Of a stretch of 64,000 bases of DNA, positions 18,177 to 27,556 are shown in pieces. A program made the translations under genes and the position numbers. Origin of the DNA: Antarcticimicrobium sediminis (GTDB lineage Bacteria; Pseudomonadota; Alphaproteobacteria; Rhodobacterales; Rhodobacteraceae); assembly GCF_004348975.1 (NCBI RefSeq), contig NZ_SMFP01000002.1, positions 310,001-374,000 of the forward strand, read 5' to 3'. Numbering within the stretch: the first letter of the stretch is position 1; each line of letters opens with the position of its first letter. A model generated the notes under the pieces. That model had not been told where the DNA came from. It saw only the letters and a list, made by a program, of their open reading frames with translations, and did no database searches.

Positions 18177-19703
18177 TCACATCTGCGCGTAAGTCTGCCA
18201 AGGTGCGAATTCCGCATCGCCCACGTCGAGCGCCTCGGAGACCGTCCTCTTGCCCGAGGCCACCTCGAGCATTTCCTGAAAGATCCGGGCCCCGGCTTCT
18301 GCGACGGTTTCGGTGCCGTCGGCGATGGTGCCGCAATTGAGGTCCATGTCTTCCTGCATCCGTTGATACATCGGCGTATTGGACGCGATCTTGATCGAAG
18401 GGGCGGGCTTGTTGCCATAGCACGACCCGCGCCCGGTGGTAAAACAGACCATATTGCAGCCCGAGGCCACCTCGCCGGTGATCGACACCGGGTCGTAGCC
18501 GGGGCTGTCGACAAAGACGAGACCCTTGGCGGTGATCTTCTCGCTGTATTTGTAGACCCCGTTCAGATTGGTCGACCCAGCCTTGGCGACGGCCCCCAGC
18601 GATTTCTCGAGGATCGTGGTCAGCCCGCCCGCCTTGTTGCCCGGGGTGGGGTTGTTGTTCATTTCCGATCCATGTTTGGCGGCGTAAACTTCCCACCATT
18701 CCAGTAGGCCGACCAGCTTTTGGCCGACCTCGGGCGAGGCGGCGCGGTTGGTCAGCAGATGCTCGGCGCCATAGATTTCTGGCGTTTCGGCCAAGGCGGC
18801 GGTTCCGCCATTGCGCACCAGAAGATCGACCGCATGCCCCAGCGCCGGGTTCGAGGTGATACCGGAATAGCCGTCCGAGCCGCCACATTGCAGCGCGACG
18901 GTGAGTTCAGAGGCCGGAACAGTTTCACGCCGGGCGGTGTTGGCATACTCCAGCGCCTGTTCCAGCCATTGCAGACCCAGTTCGACGGTCTTGCGCGTGC
19001 CCCCTTCGGCCTGCAGCGTATGGTAGCGGAATTTCTCTGGCGGCGGATTGCCGTAGACTTCAAGCATCAGCGGGATCTGGTTGGCTTCGCACCCCAGCCC
19101 CAGCATGAGCACCGAGGCGAAATTGGCATGGGTCGCAAAGCCCCAGATGGTGCGCTGCAGCTTGTAGAAGGCCTCGTCGTCGGTGCCGATGCAACAGCCC
19201 GCGCCATGCACGATGGGCACGATCCCGTCGACATTGGGATATTTGGCGAGAAGACCCCGTTTCGCGGCCTCACGTGCCAGCAGGCGCGCCGCCGAGGCAG
19301 AGCAGTTGACCGAGGTGATGATGCCGACGTAATTGCGCGTCCCGACGGTGCCGTCGGGGCGGCGATAGCCTTGAAAGGTTGCGCGTTGGGCTTCGGGCAC
19401 CATCTCGGTCGGCGTCGCGTGCTGGCCATAGGCGTGGTCGCGGTCGAACTGCGCCATCTTCACGTTTTGGGTGTGAACGTGTTCGCCGGGCGCGATGTCT
19501 TGCGTGGCGATGCCGATGATCTGCCCATATTTGCGTACAGTGTCCCCCGGCTTCATGGCGGTCAGCGCCGCCTTGTGGCCGCGCGGGATCAGCCCGTTTG
19601 ACAGCAGGTCAAATGGGGTGAGCTGTTTTCCGTGCTCGATATTGCTGAGCACGATCAAAACATTGTCGGTGTCGTGGAGTTGAAGTGCGATCTTGTCGGA
19701 CAT
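18177..19703 (-). CDS. UxaA/GarD-family sugar-acid dehydratase
   Basis: This 508-residue full-length UxaA/GarD-type protein has an N-terminal SAF domain (about 1-90) and a large C-terminal dehydratase domain. Features are GTRNYVGIITSVNCSASA, HGAGCCIG, LGLGCEANQ, LQCGGSDGYSGITSNP, PTPGNKAGGLTTILEKSLG and FTTGRGSCYGNKPAP. The family dehydrates sugar acids such as altronate, galactarate or sulfolactate using an iron site. Substrate cannot be set from sequence. The start at 19703 (MSDKIAL) follows a purine-rich site; the upstream in-frame ATG is less likely. It lies downstream of a TctABC transporter on the same strand. Confidence 0.85.
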   Translation of the reverse strand: MSDKIALQLHDTDNVLIVLSNIEHGKQLTPFDLLSNGLIPRGHKAALTAMKPGDTVRKYGQIIGIATQDIAPGEHVHTQNVKMAQFDRDHAYGQHATPTEMVPEAQRATFQGYRRPDGTVGTRNYVGIITSVNCSASAARLLAREAAKRGLLAKYPNVDGIVPIVHGAGCCIGTDDEAFYKLQRTIWGFATHANFASVLMLGLGCEANQIPLMLEVYGNPPPEKFRYHTLQAEGGTRKTVELGLQWLEQALEYANTARRETVPASELTVALQCGGSDGYSGITSNPALGHAVDLLVRNGGTAALAETPEIYGAEHLLTNRAASPEVGQKLVGLLEWWEVYAAKHGSEMNNNPTPGNKAGGLTTILEKSLGAVAKAGSTNLNGVYKYSEKITAKGLVFVDSPGYDPVSITGEVASGCNMVCFTTGRGSCYGNKPAPSIKIASNTPMYQRMQEDMDLNCGTIADGTETVAEAGARIFQEMLEVASGKRTVSEALDVGDAEFAPWQTYAQM

Positions 19704-19818
19704 GGGTTGGCCTTTTCTTGTGGATTTCGGGCGCACCTTCTCTGTCAGCAGGTGACAGGGCGTGCAGGGAAGGGGGCCGGGCGCGATGACCCGACCTAAT
19801 GATGTTGTGGGGGTTGGC

Positions 19819-21327
19819 TTAGCTGCCGCTGGGCAGCTCTTCCTGTGTCCGCCGCTGGCGCGCCCTGATATGGCGGACGACCGGGGTCAGCAGCATCAGG
19901 ACGATCAGCACCACCAGAGTGATCGAGATCGCGCTGGAGAACAGGTAGCCATACTCGCCTCCGCTGATCAGGAGCGCGCGCCGGAACGAGGCCTCTGCCA
20001 TCGGGCCAAGGATCACCGCAAGGACGGCGGGCGCCGTCGGGATGCTCATGCGCTCCATGGCAAAGCCGATCAGGCCAAAGCCCAGCATCAGCCAGACGTC
20101 GAACATGCTGTTCTGCACTGCATAGACGCCCACTGTCGTCAGTGCGAGGATCATTGGCCCCAGCAGCAACGGCGGCAGGCGCAGCACATTGACAAAGGCC
20201 CGCGCGCCGAGCTTGCCGATCACATACATCAGACCCGAGGTGATCAGCATCGTGAGCATGAAGCCATAGACCGTCGTCGCATTGTCGCGGAACAGTTCGG
20301 GGCCGGGTTTCAGCCCATGCACCAGCATCGCGCCAAGGATGACGGCCGCCACCGCGTTGCCCGGCACGCCCAGCGTCAGCGCGGGGATCAGCGTTGCCGC
20401 GGTATCGGCATTGTTGGCGCATTCCGGCGCCGCAAGCCCATCTGGCGCTCCCTTGCCATAATTCGGGCTCTTGCTGACGCGGCGCTGTTCGTTCCATGCC
20501 AGAATCGCCGCCACATTGCCGCCAAGTGCCGGGATCAGGCCGATGAAGAGACCAATCGCCGAGCTGCGGATCCAGACCGGCACGAGGCTGGCCCAGTCTA
20601 TGCGTTCCTTGACGCCCTTGAAGTTTAGGCGCGAGGTATCGACATCGGATTGCCCCAGCAGCAGCCCAACGGCTGGCGGGATCGCATAGAGGCCGGTGAG
20701 CAGCACGATGATGTTGATGCCGCTCAGCAGGTTGAGCTGGTCGAAGGTGAAGCGCTCGGTTCCTGTCATCGAGTCGATGCCCACAAGGCCGATGACCAGT
20801 CCGAAACAGGCGCTGAGAAAGCCCTTTGCCGGGTTGTCGCTGATCAGCACGGCGACGGTCATCATGCCGAACATGGCAAGCCAGAAATAATCGGCGGGGC
20901 CGAATTTCAGCGCGACCGCCGCCAGCGGTGGCGCCACCAGCAGCAGCGCGATGGCACTGACCGCACTGCCGATGGCCGAGGAGGTCAGCGAGATGTCGAG
21001 CGCGGCGCGGGCGCGCCCCTGCCGGGCCATCTCATAGCCGTCAAAGACCGTGGCGATGCCGGCCGGCGTGCCCGGAATGCGCAGCAGAATGGCCGGGATC
21101 GAACCGCCGTACATGGCGCCGTTGTAAATCCCCGCAATCATGCCAAGGGCAACCAGCGGCGACATGGCGAAGGTCAGCGGGATCAGCACGGCGATGCCCA
21201 TGGTCGCCGACAGGCCGGGCAGGGCACCAACGGCGATGCCGACCGTGGTGCCCAGCACCATGGCAAGCATGACATCAAAGGAAAAGACGAGCGGCAGCGC
21301 CGCCCAGATGTTTGCCAGAATATCCAT
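19819..21327 (-). CDS. TctA-family tripartite tricarboxylate transporter permease, large subunit
   Basis: This 502-residue integral membrane protein with about 11-12 helices is the large permease of a TTT system. Family signatures are [42 protein letters not shown] near residue 80 and [20 protein letters not shown]. It imports an unknown carboxylate with help from the periplasmic TctC protein and the small permease TctB encoded upstream. It starts 3 nt after the tctB stop. Confidence 0.93.
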   Translation of the reverse strand: MDILANIWAALPLVFSFDVMLAMVLGTTVGIAVGALPGLSATMGIAVLIPLTFAMSPLVALGMIAGIYNGAMYGGSIPAILLRIPGTPAGIATVFDGYEMARQGRARAALDISLTSSAIGSAVSAIALLLVAPPLAAVALKFGPADYFWLAMFGMMTVAVLISDNPAKGFLSACFGLVIGLVGIDSMTGTERFTFDQLNLLSGINIIVLLTGLYAIPPAVGLLLGQSDVDTSRLNFKGVKERIDWASLVPVWIRSSAIGLFIGLIPALGGNVAAILAWNEQRRVSKSPNYGKGAPDGLAAPECANNADTAATLIPALTLGVPGNAVAAVILGAMLVHGLKPGPELFRDNATTVYGFMLTMLITSGLMYVIGKLGARAFVNVLRLPPLLLGPMILALTTVGVYAVQNSMFDVWLMLGFGLIGFAMERMSIPTAPAVLAVILGPMAEASFRRALLISGGEYGYLFSSAISITLVVLIVLMLLTPVVRHIRARQRRTQEELPSGS

Positions 21328-21329
21328 CG

Positions 21330-21788
21330 TTATCCCACCATTCCGAACAGGGTTTCAGCCGGTAGAGGCACCGAGAGCAGCAGCCGGAACACGGCATAGA
21401 GCACCGCGGCAAAGCCCAGCGTCACGAGGATCGCGACAAGCCAGTTGCGATAGCCCAGCGAGATCGACAGCGCCGGCAGCATGATGATCGTCGAGGTGAA
21501 GTAGCCCAGGGTTCCGATGCCGAGGGCATAGACCACCACGGCGACGGCGACGATCGCCAGACGTCGCAGATCGAACGGGGCGGGGCCGGTTCCGGCCGCC
21601 CCCCCGCCTTTGACAAGGGCGACGCTGCACTGCGCCCCCCAAGCCAGAGAAAGGGCCACGGCAAGGCCGGTCACGGCCACGGGCATCACCTTCGATTGTC
21701 CGGCATAGCCCCTCGCTTCTCCGAAGAGATATACGAAAAACGCCGTGACGAAGATTGCCGCCAGAAGCTCCAGCAGGTTCCTGTTCAT
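21330..21788 (-). CDS. TctB-family tripartite tricarboxylate transporter small permease
   Basis: This 152-residue membrane protein has four predicted helices, the pattern of TctB/TTT small subunits (FVTAFFVYLFGEARGYAG first helix; TLGYFTSTIIMLPALSISLGYRNW; final LVTLGFAAVLYAVFRLLLSVPLP). The ATG at 21788 is preceded by GGGAGG; a longer frame upstream to 21845 is not family-like. It lies between tctC and tctA in one operon. Confidence 0.9.
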   Translation of the reverse strand: MNRNLLELLAAIFVTAFFVYLFGEARGYAGQSKVMPVAVTGLAVALSLAWGAQCSVALVKGGGAAGTGPAPFDLRRLAIVAVAVVVYALGIGTLGYFTSTIIMLPALSISLGYRNWLVAILVTLGFAAVLYAVFRLLLSVPLPAETLFGMVG

Positions 21789-21844
21789 GAAAGACCTCCC
21801 TTGCAACGTTTCATGGCCTACCGGCCCTGCCGTGTCCGAACTCA

Positions 21845-22810
21845 TTATTGAGCGATCCAGGGTTGCTCGGCCCAGAGCGCCTTGTACCCTTCGTTCAGGC
21901 TCTGCAGCGACACGGTGAAGTCTCCCGCGTTCATATAATAGAGGGCCAGGCCCTGATCCTTGGCTCCGGCGAGGAACGCGGGATCGTTCATCGCCTTCTC
22001 GGTCGCTGCGCTCAGCTTTTCCAATGCTTCGGCGGGAATGCCGGCCGGTGCGCCGAGACTGCGGTTGGCGCCCATGACGATGTCATAGCCCTGCTCGCGG
22101 AAGGTCGGGATATTCGCCGCGCCTTCCCAGCGTTCCTTGGACATCTGGCCCAGGACGATGACCGTGCCCTCTTCGGAATCCGAAACCATCTCGGTCACGT
22201 TCATCGACGCCATCTTGATGTGCCCGCCCAGAAGGGCCGCGCGCACGTCGGCGTTGCCATTGAAGGGCACGTGCCGGAATTTGACCCCGTGTTCACGTTC
22301 GAGGGACAGGACCGCGAGATGGTCGTCAGAGCCTGCACCGGCGGTGCCGTAGGTGACCTTGCCCGGGTTTTCCTTGGCATAGGCGATCAGCTGGTCAAGG
22401 TTCTCGATGCCGGCACTGGGCAGGATTCCGAAGGCGCCGGGATCATAGACAACATTGGCCACCGGCTGGATGTCCTCCATCGTGTAGCGCGCCTTGCGCT
22501 GGATCGGGATGGTCAGGATGTTCGGCGCGTTGATGAAGCCGATGGTATAGCCGTCGGCTTTGGCGTGGGCCAGCGTGGTAAAGCCCACTTCGCCGCCTGC
22601 GCCGGGCTTGTTGCTGACGACGATGCTGGCGTCATTGCCAAGGTATTTCTCAAGATAGGGTACGAGCGTGCGTGCGGCCACGTCGGTGCCGCCGCCAGCA
22701 CTGTAAGCCACGATCATGGTGATCGGGCGCTCGGGATATTCGGCAAGGGCTGCCGTGGCCGAGAAAATCCCCAGCGTGGCGGCCGCGATGCGGGTCAGGT
22801 GTTTTTTCAT
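21845..22810 (-). CDS. TctC-family periplasmic solute-binding protein
   Basis: This 321-residue Bug/TctC-type binding protein has a Sec signal peptide (MKKHLTRIAAATLGIF...ALA, cleavage about residue 23) followed by EYPERPITMIVAYSAGGGTDVAARTL. It contains the VVSNKPGAGGEVGF and TYGTAGAGSDDHLA ligand-binding segments. It should capture a carboxylate in the periplasm for TctAB. A GGGAGGACTTC ribosome binding site precedes the ATG at 22810. Bug proteins vary widely in ligand. Confidence 0.93.
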   Translation of the reverse strand: MKKHLTRIAAATLGIFSATAALAEYPERPITMIVAYSAGGGTDVAARTLVPYLEKYLGNDASIVVSNKPGAGGEVGFTTLAHAKADGYTIGFINAPNILTIPIQRKARYTMEDIQPVANVVYDPGAFGILPSAGIENLDQLIAYAKENPGKVTYGTAGAGSDDHLAVLSLEREHGVKFRHVPFNGNADVRAALLGGHIKMASMNVTEMVSDSEEGTVIVLGQMSKERWEGAANIPTFREQGYDIVMGANRSLGAPAGIPAEALEKLSAATEKAMNDPAFLAGAKDQGLALYYMNAGDFTVSLQSLNEGYKALWAEQPWIAQ

Positions 22811-22882
22811 GAAGTCCTCCCTGAGTGTCTTGAATTGCATTGTTATTTCCTCCCTTGGTTGCGTTTCGCGGATCTTGTGCCG

Positions 22883-24010
22883 CTACATCAGCGCCCTTGA
22901 TTGTCTCAACCGCGCCGTTTCCTCTGTTGAGAAACCGATGTCCTCAAGAATGTCCTCTGTGCCCTTGCCCGGCGCTTCCGGCGGGCGGGGGGCATGGCCT
23001 GGGGTACGGTCCAGCCGTGGGGCAGGGGCTGCCTGCCAGACAGTGCCCACCTGCACCAGCGCGGCACGCGCGGTGGTGTGCGGATCGCGGCGCGCCGCCT
23101 CCCAGTCGTGGACCGGCGCCACGCAGGCATCGGTGCCGGTAAAGATCTCCTGCCACGCCTGCTGTGTCTTTTGCCGGAAGATATCGGCGAATTCTGCCGT
23201 CTGCTGCGGCCAGAACGCCCGGTTGCGCTGGGTGGCGAGCCGGCTTTGCGGCAGCCCCGTCAGGCGCAGAAGTTCGCCGTAGAATTTCGGCTCAATCGCT
23301 CCGACTGCCACGTATTTGCCATCTTGCGTCTCGTAACACCGATAGAATGGCGCGGCGCCGTCCAGCATGTTGCTTTCGCGCTCGGGCGACATATCGCCAG
23401 TGGCGAGCTTGCCATGCAGCAGCCCCATCAGCACCGTTACCCCGTCCACCATCGCCGCGTCGACCACCTGACCCCGGCCGCTGTCCATGCGTTCGATCAG
23501 TGCCGCCAGAACGCCAAAGAGCAACGCCATGGTCCCGCCGCCATAGTCGGCGACAAGGTTCAGCGGCGGCGTTGGCGGGGTGTCCTTGCCGCCCATCGCG
23601 TGAAGCGCGCCGGTGATGGCGAGGTAAGTCAGGTCATGACCGGCGCTCGGTGCATAGGGCCCGTCCTGCCCCCAGCCGGTCACCCGGCCATAGACCAGCA
23701 TCGGGTTGATCGCCGTGGCCGCTTCTGGCGCCACCCCCAAGGACTCCATCACGCCGGGGCGGTAGCCTTCGATCAACACATCGGCGCGCGCGATCAGGCG
23801 GCGGGCGATCTCGACACCCTCCGGTGTCTTCAGGTCCACCGCGATGGATTGCTTGCCGCGCCGGTTGATGTCGGAAGGCTCCGCTGGCCCCGAGGCCCGG
23901 TCCACCACGCAGACTTGCGCGCCGAGATCGGCCAGCATCTGCCCCGCCAGAGGGCAGGGGCCGATCCCGGAAAATTCGACAACCCGAAGAGAGGAGAGCG
24001 CGCCCAGCAT
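22883..24010 (-). CDS. Alpha-methylacyl-CoA racemase (CaiB/BaiF CoA-transferase superfamily)
   Basis: This 375-residue class III CoA-transferase-fold protein resembles alpha-methylacyl-CoA racemase (AMACR/MCR) more than a CoA transferase. The AMACR hallmarks present are GIGPCPLAGQMLADLGA, VDLKTPEG, LVYGRVTGWGQDGPYA, AGHDLTYLAITGALHA (catalytic His), NLVADYGGGTM (catalytic Asp), MLDGAAPFYRCYETQDGKYVAVGAIEPKFY. The enzyme interconverts R and S 2-methylacyl-CoA esters so that acyl-CoA dehydrogenase can act. The ATG at 24010 is chosen; a GTG at 24019 overlapping the upstream stop is an alternative. Confidence 0.85.
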   Translation of the reverse strand: MLGALSSLRVVEFSGIGPCPLAGQMLADLGAQVCVVDRASGPAEPSDINRRGKQSIAVDLKTPEGVEIARRLIARADVLIEGYRPGVMESLGVAPEAATAINPMLVYGRVTGWGQDGPYAPSAGHDLTYLAITGALHAMGGKDTPPTPPLNLVADYGGGTMALLFGVLAALIERMDSGRGQVVDAAMVDGVTVLMGLLHGKLATGDMSPERESNMLDGAAPFYRCYETQDGKYVAVGAIEPKFYGELLRLTGLPQSRLATQRNRAFWPQQTAEFADIFRQKTQQAWQEIFTGTDACVAPVHDWEAARRDPHTTARAALVQVGTVWQAAPAPRLDRTPGHAPRPPEAPGKGTEDILEDIGFSTEETARLRQSRALM

Positions 24011-24015
24011 CTTGC

Positions 24016-24696
24016 TCACTCGGCCTCGAAACCAAGGTATTGCACAACGTTCTCGAGCTTTTCGCGCTCGCTCACGAGCGAGTTCTCGATCTTGGTGGTG
24101 TCCTCGTACCCCAGCGCAATGCCCGCGACCAGCGACTGGCCTTCCGGCGCACCGATGGTTTTCAGGACTGCGTCCTGATAGGGCACCCAAGCCGCCTGCG
24201 GGCAGGTGTGCAGATCGTGATCCCGCGCCGCCAGCATGAGCGTTTGCAGGTAAAGCCCCACGTCGGTCCAGTTGCCCTTGGCCAGGTAGTCCTCGATCGT
24301 CACGAAGATCCCGACCGGGGCGTCAAAGAACGAGAAATTGCGCAGCGCCTGCGACGTGCGGCGTTCCTTGTCCTCGCGCTCGATGCCCAGAAGTGAATAC
24401 AGGCCCCAGCCCACATTCCTGCGTCGGCTGTTGTGCAGATCACTCCAGCGTTCGGGGTAGTAGCCGACATCGTGGTACTTCGCGGCATTGCCGGCACGGA
24501 TCTGGTCCAGAACCGCGTCGGTGACGGCCTGTTTCCGCGCACCGGTGCAGACATAGACATGCCAAGGCTGTGTGTTTGTCCCGCTTGGTGCGCGCATGGA
24601 CACCTCGAGAATTTCCTCGATCACAGCCTTCGGCACCGGGTCCGGCCTGAAGGCGCGGACGGATTTCCGGGATTTGATCGCGTCGGTCACATTCAT
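24016..24696 (-). CDS. Nitroreductase-family FMN oxidoreductase
   Basis: This 226-residue nitroreductase-fold flavoprotein has the FMN-binding RKSVRAFRPDPVP motif near the N-terminus, APSGTNTQPWHVYV, and the C-terminal PEGQSLVAGIALGYEDT. The family reduces nitroaromatics, quinones or enones with NAD(P)H, and its role among acyl-CoA genes is unclear. The ATG at 24696 follows AGGAAG and starts at the conserved N-terminus. It lies between the acyl-CoA dehydrogenase and the racemase genes on the same strand. Confidence 0.88.
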   Translation of the reverse strand: MNVTDAIKSRKSVRAFRPDPVPKAVIEEILEVSMRAPSGTNTQPWHVYVCTGARKQAVTDAVLDQIRAGNAAKYHDVGYYPERWSDLHNSRRRNVGWGLYSLLGIEREDKERRTSQALRNFSFFDAPVGIFVTIEDYLAKGNWTDVGLYLQTLMLAARDHDLHTCPQAAWVPYQDAVLKTIGAPEGQSLVAGIALGYEDTTKIENSLVSEREKLENVVQYLGFEAE

Positions 24697-24764
24697 CAGT
24701 GTCTTCCTTTTGGGTCTGGGTCTTGACTGTAGGGGGGCCGACACGGCGGACAGGGCCGGATCGG

Positions 24765-25940
24765 TCATGCGGTCTGCCCGTCGCGCGCGACGAAGCGGGA
24801 CACGCGGTCCAGCAACATTTCGGTTGATCCGTCAATCAGTTGCGCCACCCGGGCGGCGATGTGATGGCGGGCAAAGGGTTCTTGTGCCCGCAGCCCGCCC
24901 GCCCCCATGGCATGGGTCAGGATGGGGATCTGACGCGCCGCCATCTCGGTGGCGAAGATCTTGGCCTCCGCCGCGATCCGTTGCGCGTCCTCCCCCGCGG
25001 CAAAGACCTGTTCGGCCTGCCGGACCAGGCTTGTCGCGGCGGAAAGCTCTGCCGAAGCGCGCGCCAACGGCAAGCGCCAGGCCTGCGTCTCGGCCAGCGT
25101 CTTGCCAAAGACCTCGCGCGTGGCGCCAAAGCCTGCGGCGCGGTGCAGCCCGGCCCGTACCATGCCGCAGCACATGGCGGCCACATAGATCCGCGCGCCG
25201 TTGAGCGCGGCCATCGTGTCCTTGAAGGCGGTGCCCGGTTGCAGCACCAGCTGATCGTCGGGCACGAAGCAATCGTCGAAGGTAAATCCGCCGACACCGA
25301 TGCTGGGCAGGCTGCGGATGTTGGCGCTGTCGGTGCGGGTCACGCCCGCGCCATTGGCATCAATCACGAAGGCGCCGATGCCCGCCGCATCGCGTGCCGC
25401 GCCGGTCTGGGCAAAAACGATGACCGTGGAGGCGAATTGCGCGTTGGTAATCCAGCTTTTGGCCCCGTCGATGCGCCAGCCGCCCTCGACCTTGCGCGCC
25501 CGCGTCGTCATGGCGCTAAGGTCTGATCCGGCCCCGGGTTCGGTCAGCGCGGTGCAGCCCATCGTTTCCCCCGACAACAGCTGTGGCACGAAACGCGCGA
25601 CCGCTGTGGCGCTGGCCTTGCCAGCGAGGCGCAGCGCCGCGTTGTGGCTGTTGACGATAGAAAGAGCAAAGCCAAGATCGACCGCGGCGAGGGCTTCGCA
25701 GACCCGGGATTTGCAGACGAAAGAATAGCCCTTTCCGCCCAGCGAGACTGGCAGTTCAATCGCCGTCAGCCCCAGGTCCGCAGCTTGGCGATAGACCGCA
25801 TGGTCGACGGCTCCGGTGGCCTCCCAGGCGGAAACGGCGTCGCGCAGCACCTCTGTCGCGAAATCTTGAGCCGCCGCGATCAGCGCCTGTTCGTCCGGCG
25901 TCAATGTCATGTCCAGGGCGCGCAGCATCCGTTCAGGCAT
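24765..25940 (-). CDS. Acyl-CoA dehydrogenase
   Basis: This 391-residue FAD enzyme of the ACAD family introduces a trans-2 double bond in acyl-CoA and passes electrons to ETF. Visible are GCTALTEPGAGSDLSAMTTRA, GWRIDGAKSWITNAQFASTV, RIYVAAMCCGMVRAGL and the C-terminal QLIDGSTEMLLDRVSRF. The start is uncertain: ATGs at 25940, 25928 and 25910 are in frame, and 25940 overlaps the ligase stop by 8 nt. In this cluster it would act on the S-2-methylacyl-CoA made by the racemase. Confidence 0.9.
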   Translation of the reverse strand: MPERMLRALDMTLTPDEQALIAAAQDFATEVLRDAVSAWEATGAVDHAVYRQAADLGLTAIELPVSLGGKGYSFVCKSRVCEALAAVDLGFALSIVNSHNAALRLAGKASATAVARFVPQLLSGETMGCTALTEPGAGSDLSAMTTRARKVEGGWRIDGAKSWITNAQFASTVIVFAQTGAARDAAGIGAFVIDANGAGVTRTDSANIRSLPSIGVGGFTFDDCFVPDDQLVLQPGTAFKDTMAALNGARIYVAAMCCGMVRAGLHRAAGFGATREVFGKTLAETQAWRLPLARASAELSAATSLVRQAEQVFAAGEDAQRIAAEAKIFATEMAARQIPILTHAMGAGGLRAQEPFARHHIAARVAQLIDGSTEMLLDRVSRFVARDGQTA

Positions 25941-27498
25941 TCGTCGTCTCGCGGGACAAGGCCCGGTAGTGGTCTACAAGCTGCTTCTTGTAGAGCTTGC
26001 CATTCTCCTGCCGGGGCAGGGCCTCGACGAAATCAAACGTGCGTGGGCATTTGACCGAGCTGAGATGGGCGCGGCAGAACTCGTTCAGCGTCTTTGCCAT
26101 GGCCTCGCCCGCCTCGGACGGCGTGACAAGTTGCACGACGGCCTTCACCTCTTCGCCGAACTCTTCGTTGGGAACCCCGATCACGGCCACGTCCTCGATG
26201 GCGGGATGCGAGGACAGCGTGTTCTCGATCTCTTGCGGATAGATGTTGACGCCGCCGGAAATGATGGTGTTTGCCAGCCGATCTGTCAGGAACAGAAAGC
26301 CTTCTTCGTTCAGGTGGCCGATGTCCCCCAGCGTTGTCCAGCCGCGCGCGTTGCGCACCTCGGCGGTCTTTTCTGGCGCGTTGAGGTATTCGAACTGGCT
26401 GCTGCTTTCGAAATAGACGATGCCGGTCTCGCCCTGGGGCAGCGGTTCGCCTTCGGCGTCGCAGATATGCACCCTGCAGCCCACGGGGCGTCCGACCGAT
26501 CCGGGAAAGGTACGCCATTCGGCGGTGTCGATGGCGGTGTGGCCCAGACCTTCGGACCCGGCATAATACTCGCGCAGGATCGGCCCCCACCATGCGATCA
26601 TCGCCTTTTTCAGATCGTCGGGGCAGGGCGCTGCCGCGTGGATCGCGCAACGATGGCTTGACAGGTCGTGGGCGGATTTCACGGCCTCGGGCAGGCGGCA
26701 CAGGCGGACGAAATGCGTCGGCACCCATTGGCTGTGCGTGACGCGGCAGTGTTCGATGAGCTGCAGGGCGCGTTCGGCATCGAATTTGCGCATGACGACG
26801 ACGGTGCCGCCAGCGCGCAGGGCCCGCAGCGTCCATTGCAGCGGCGCGGCATGATACAGCGGCGCGGGCGAGAGATAGCAGATGGTGTCGTCAAGACCGT
26901 AGAGGTCGTAAAGCGCCTGATTGGAAGGGGCGATGGTGCCGAAGGGGCGGTCGGGCAGGGGCTTGAAGATGCCTTTCGGACGCCCCGTGGTGCCCGAGGA
27001 ATAGAGCATGTCGACACCTTCGTATTGATCCGGCACCGGATCGCTTGGCTGGCTGTCGAGCAGGCCGGAGATATCCTCAAAACCGGCTTCGGCCCCGTCC
27101 AGCATCAGCCCGTCGAGACGCTCGGCCGGTGCGGGCGAGACCTTGGCCAGCGTCGCCGCGAACTTGGTCGAGGTGACGAGCAGCTCGGCACCGCAGTCGC
27201 GCAGGATATAGTCGATCTCCTCGGCGGAGAGATGTGTGGCGATCGTCGTCACATGGGTTCCGATGCGCCAGGCGCCCCAGACCAACGGCAGGTATTCCTT
27301 GCGGTTTTCCAGCAGAAAGGCCACCCGGCCGCCGCGCTGAATGCCGCGGGCGCGCAGCAGATGCGCGAACCTGTTGGACGTCTCTTCGAAGGTGCGGAAA
27401 CTATAGGCGACCGTGCCATCGTCGAGGATGATGGCCGGCTTTTCCGGATCCGTCGCCGCCGTTCGGCCCGGGTGGTATTTGCCGTAGGTCTCGTTCAT
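25933..27498 (-). CDS. Acyl-CoA synthetase (AMP-forming)
   Basis: This 521-residue class I adenylate-forming ligase activates a carboxylic acid to its CoA thioester. The P-loop-like LYSSGTTGRPKGI, the GWTTLGDIGHLNEEGFLFLTDR hinge and the catalytic Lys motif ENGKLYKK near the C-terminus are intact. The ATG at 27498 follows AAGGAAAG and begins at a normal N-terminus (MNETYGKYHPG). It is the likely entry step for the acid imported by TctABC. The substrate is unknown. Confidence 0.9.
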   Translation of the reverse strand: MNETYGKYHPGRTAATDPEKPAIILDDGTVAYSFRTFEETSNRFAHLLRARGIQRGGRVAFLLENRKEYLPLVWGAWRIGTHVTTIATHLSAEEIDYILRDCGAELLVTSTKFAATLAKVSPAPAERLDGLMLDGAEAGFEDISGLLDSQPSDPVPDQYEGVDMLYSSGTTGRPKGIFKPLPDRPFGTIAPSNQALYDLYGLDDTICYLSPAPLYHAAPLQWTLRALRAGGTVVVMRKFDAERALQLIEHCRVTHSQWVPTHFVRLCRLPEAVKSAHDLSSHRCAIHAAAPCPDDLKKAMIAWWGPILREYYAGSEGLGHTAIDTAEWRTFPGSVGRPVGCRVHICDAEGEPLPQGETGIVYFESSSQFEYLNAPEKTAEVRNARGWTTLGDIGHLNEEGFLFLTDRLANTIISGGVNIYPQEIENTLSSHPAIEDVAVIGVPNEEFGEEVKAVVQLVTPSEAGEAMAKTLNEFCRAHLSSVKCPRTFDFVEALPRQENGKLYKKQLVDHYRALSRETTNA

Positions 27499-27556
27499 GT
27501 CGCTTTCCTTCAAATGTATCTTGCAATCGCGCCGGGAAATCCTGTGACCCCGATCG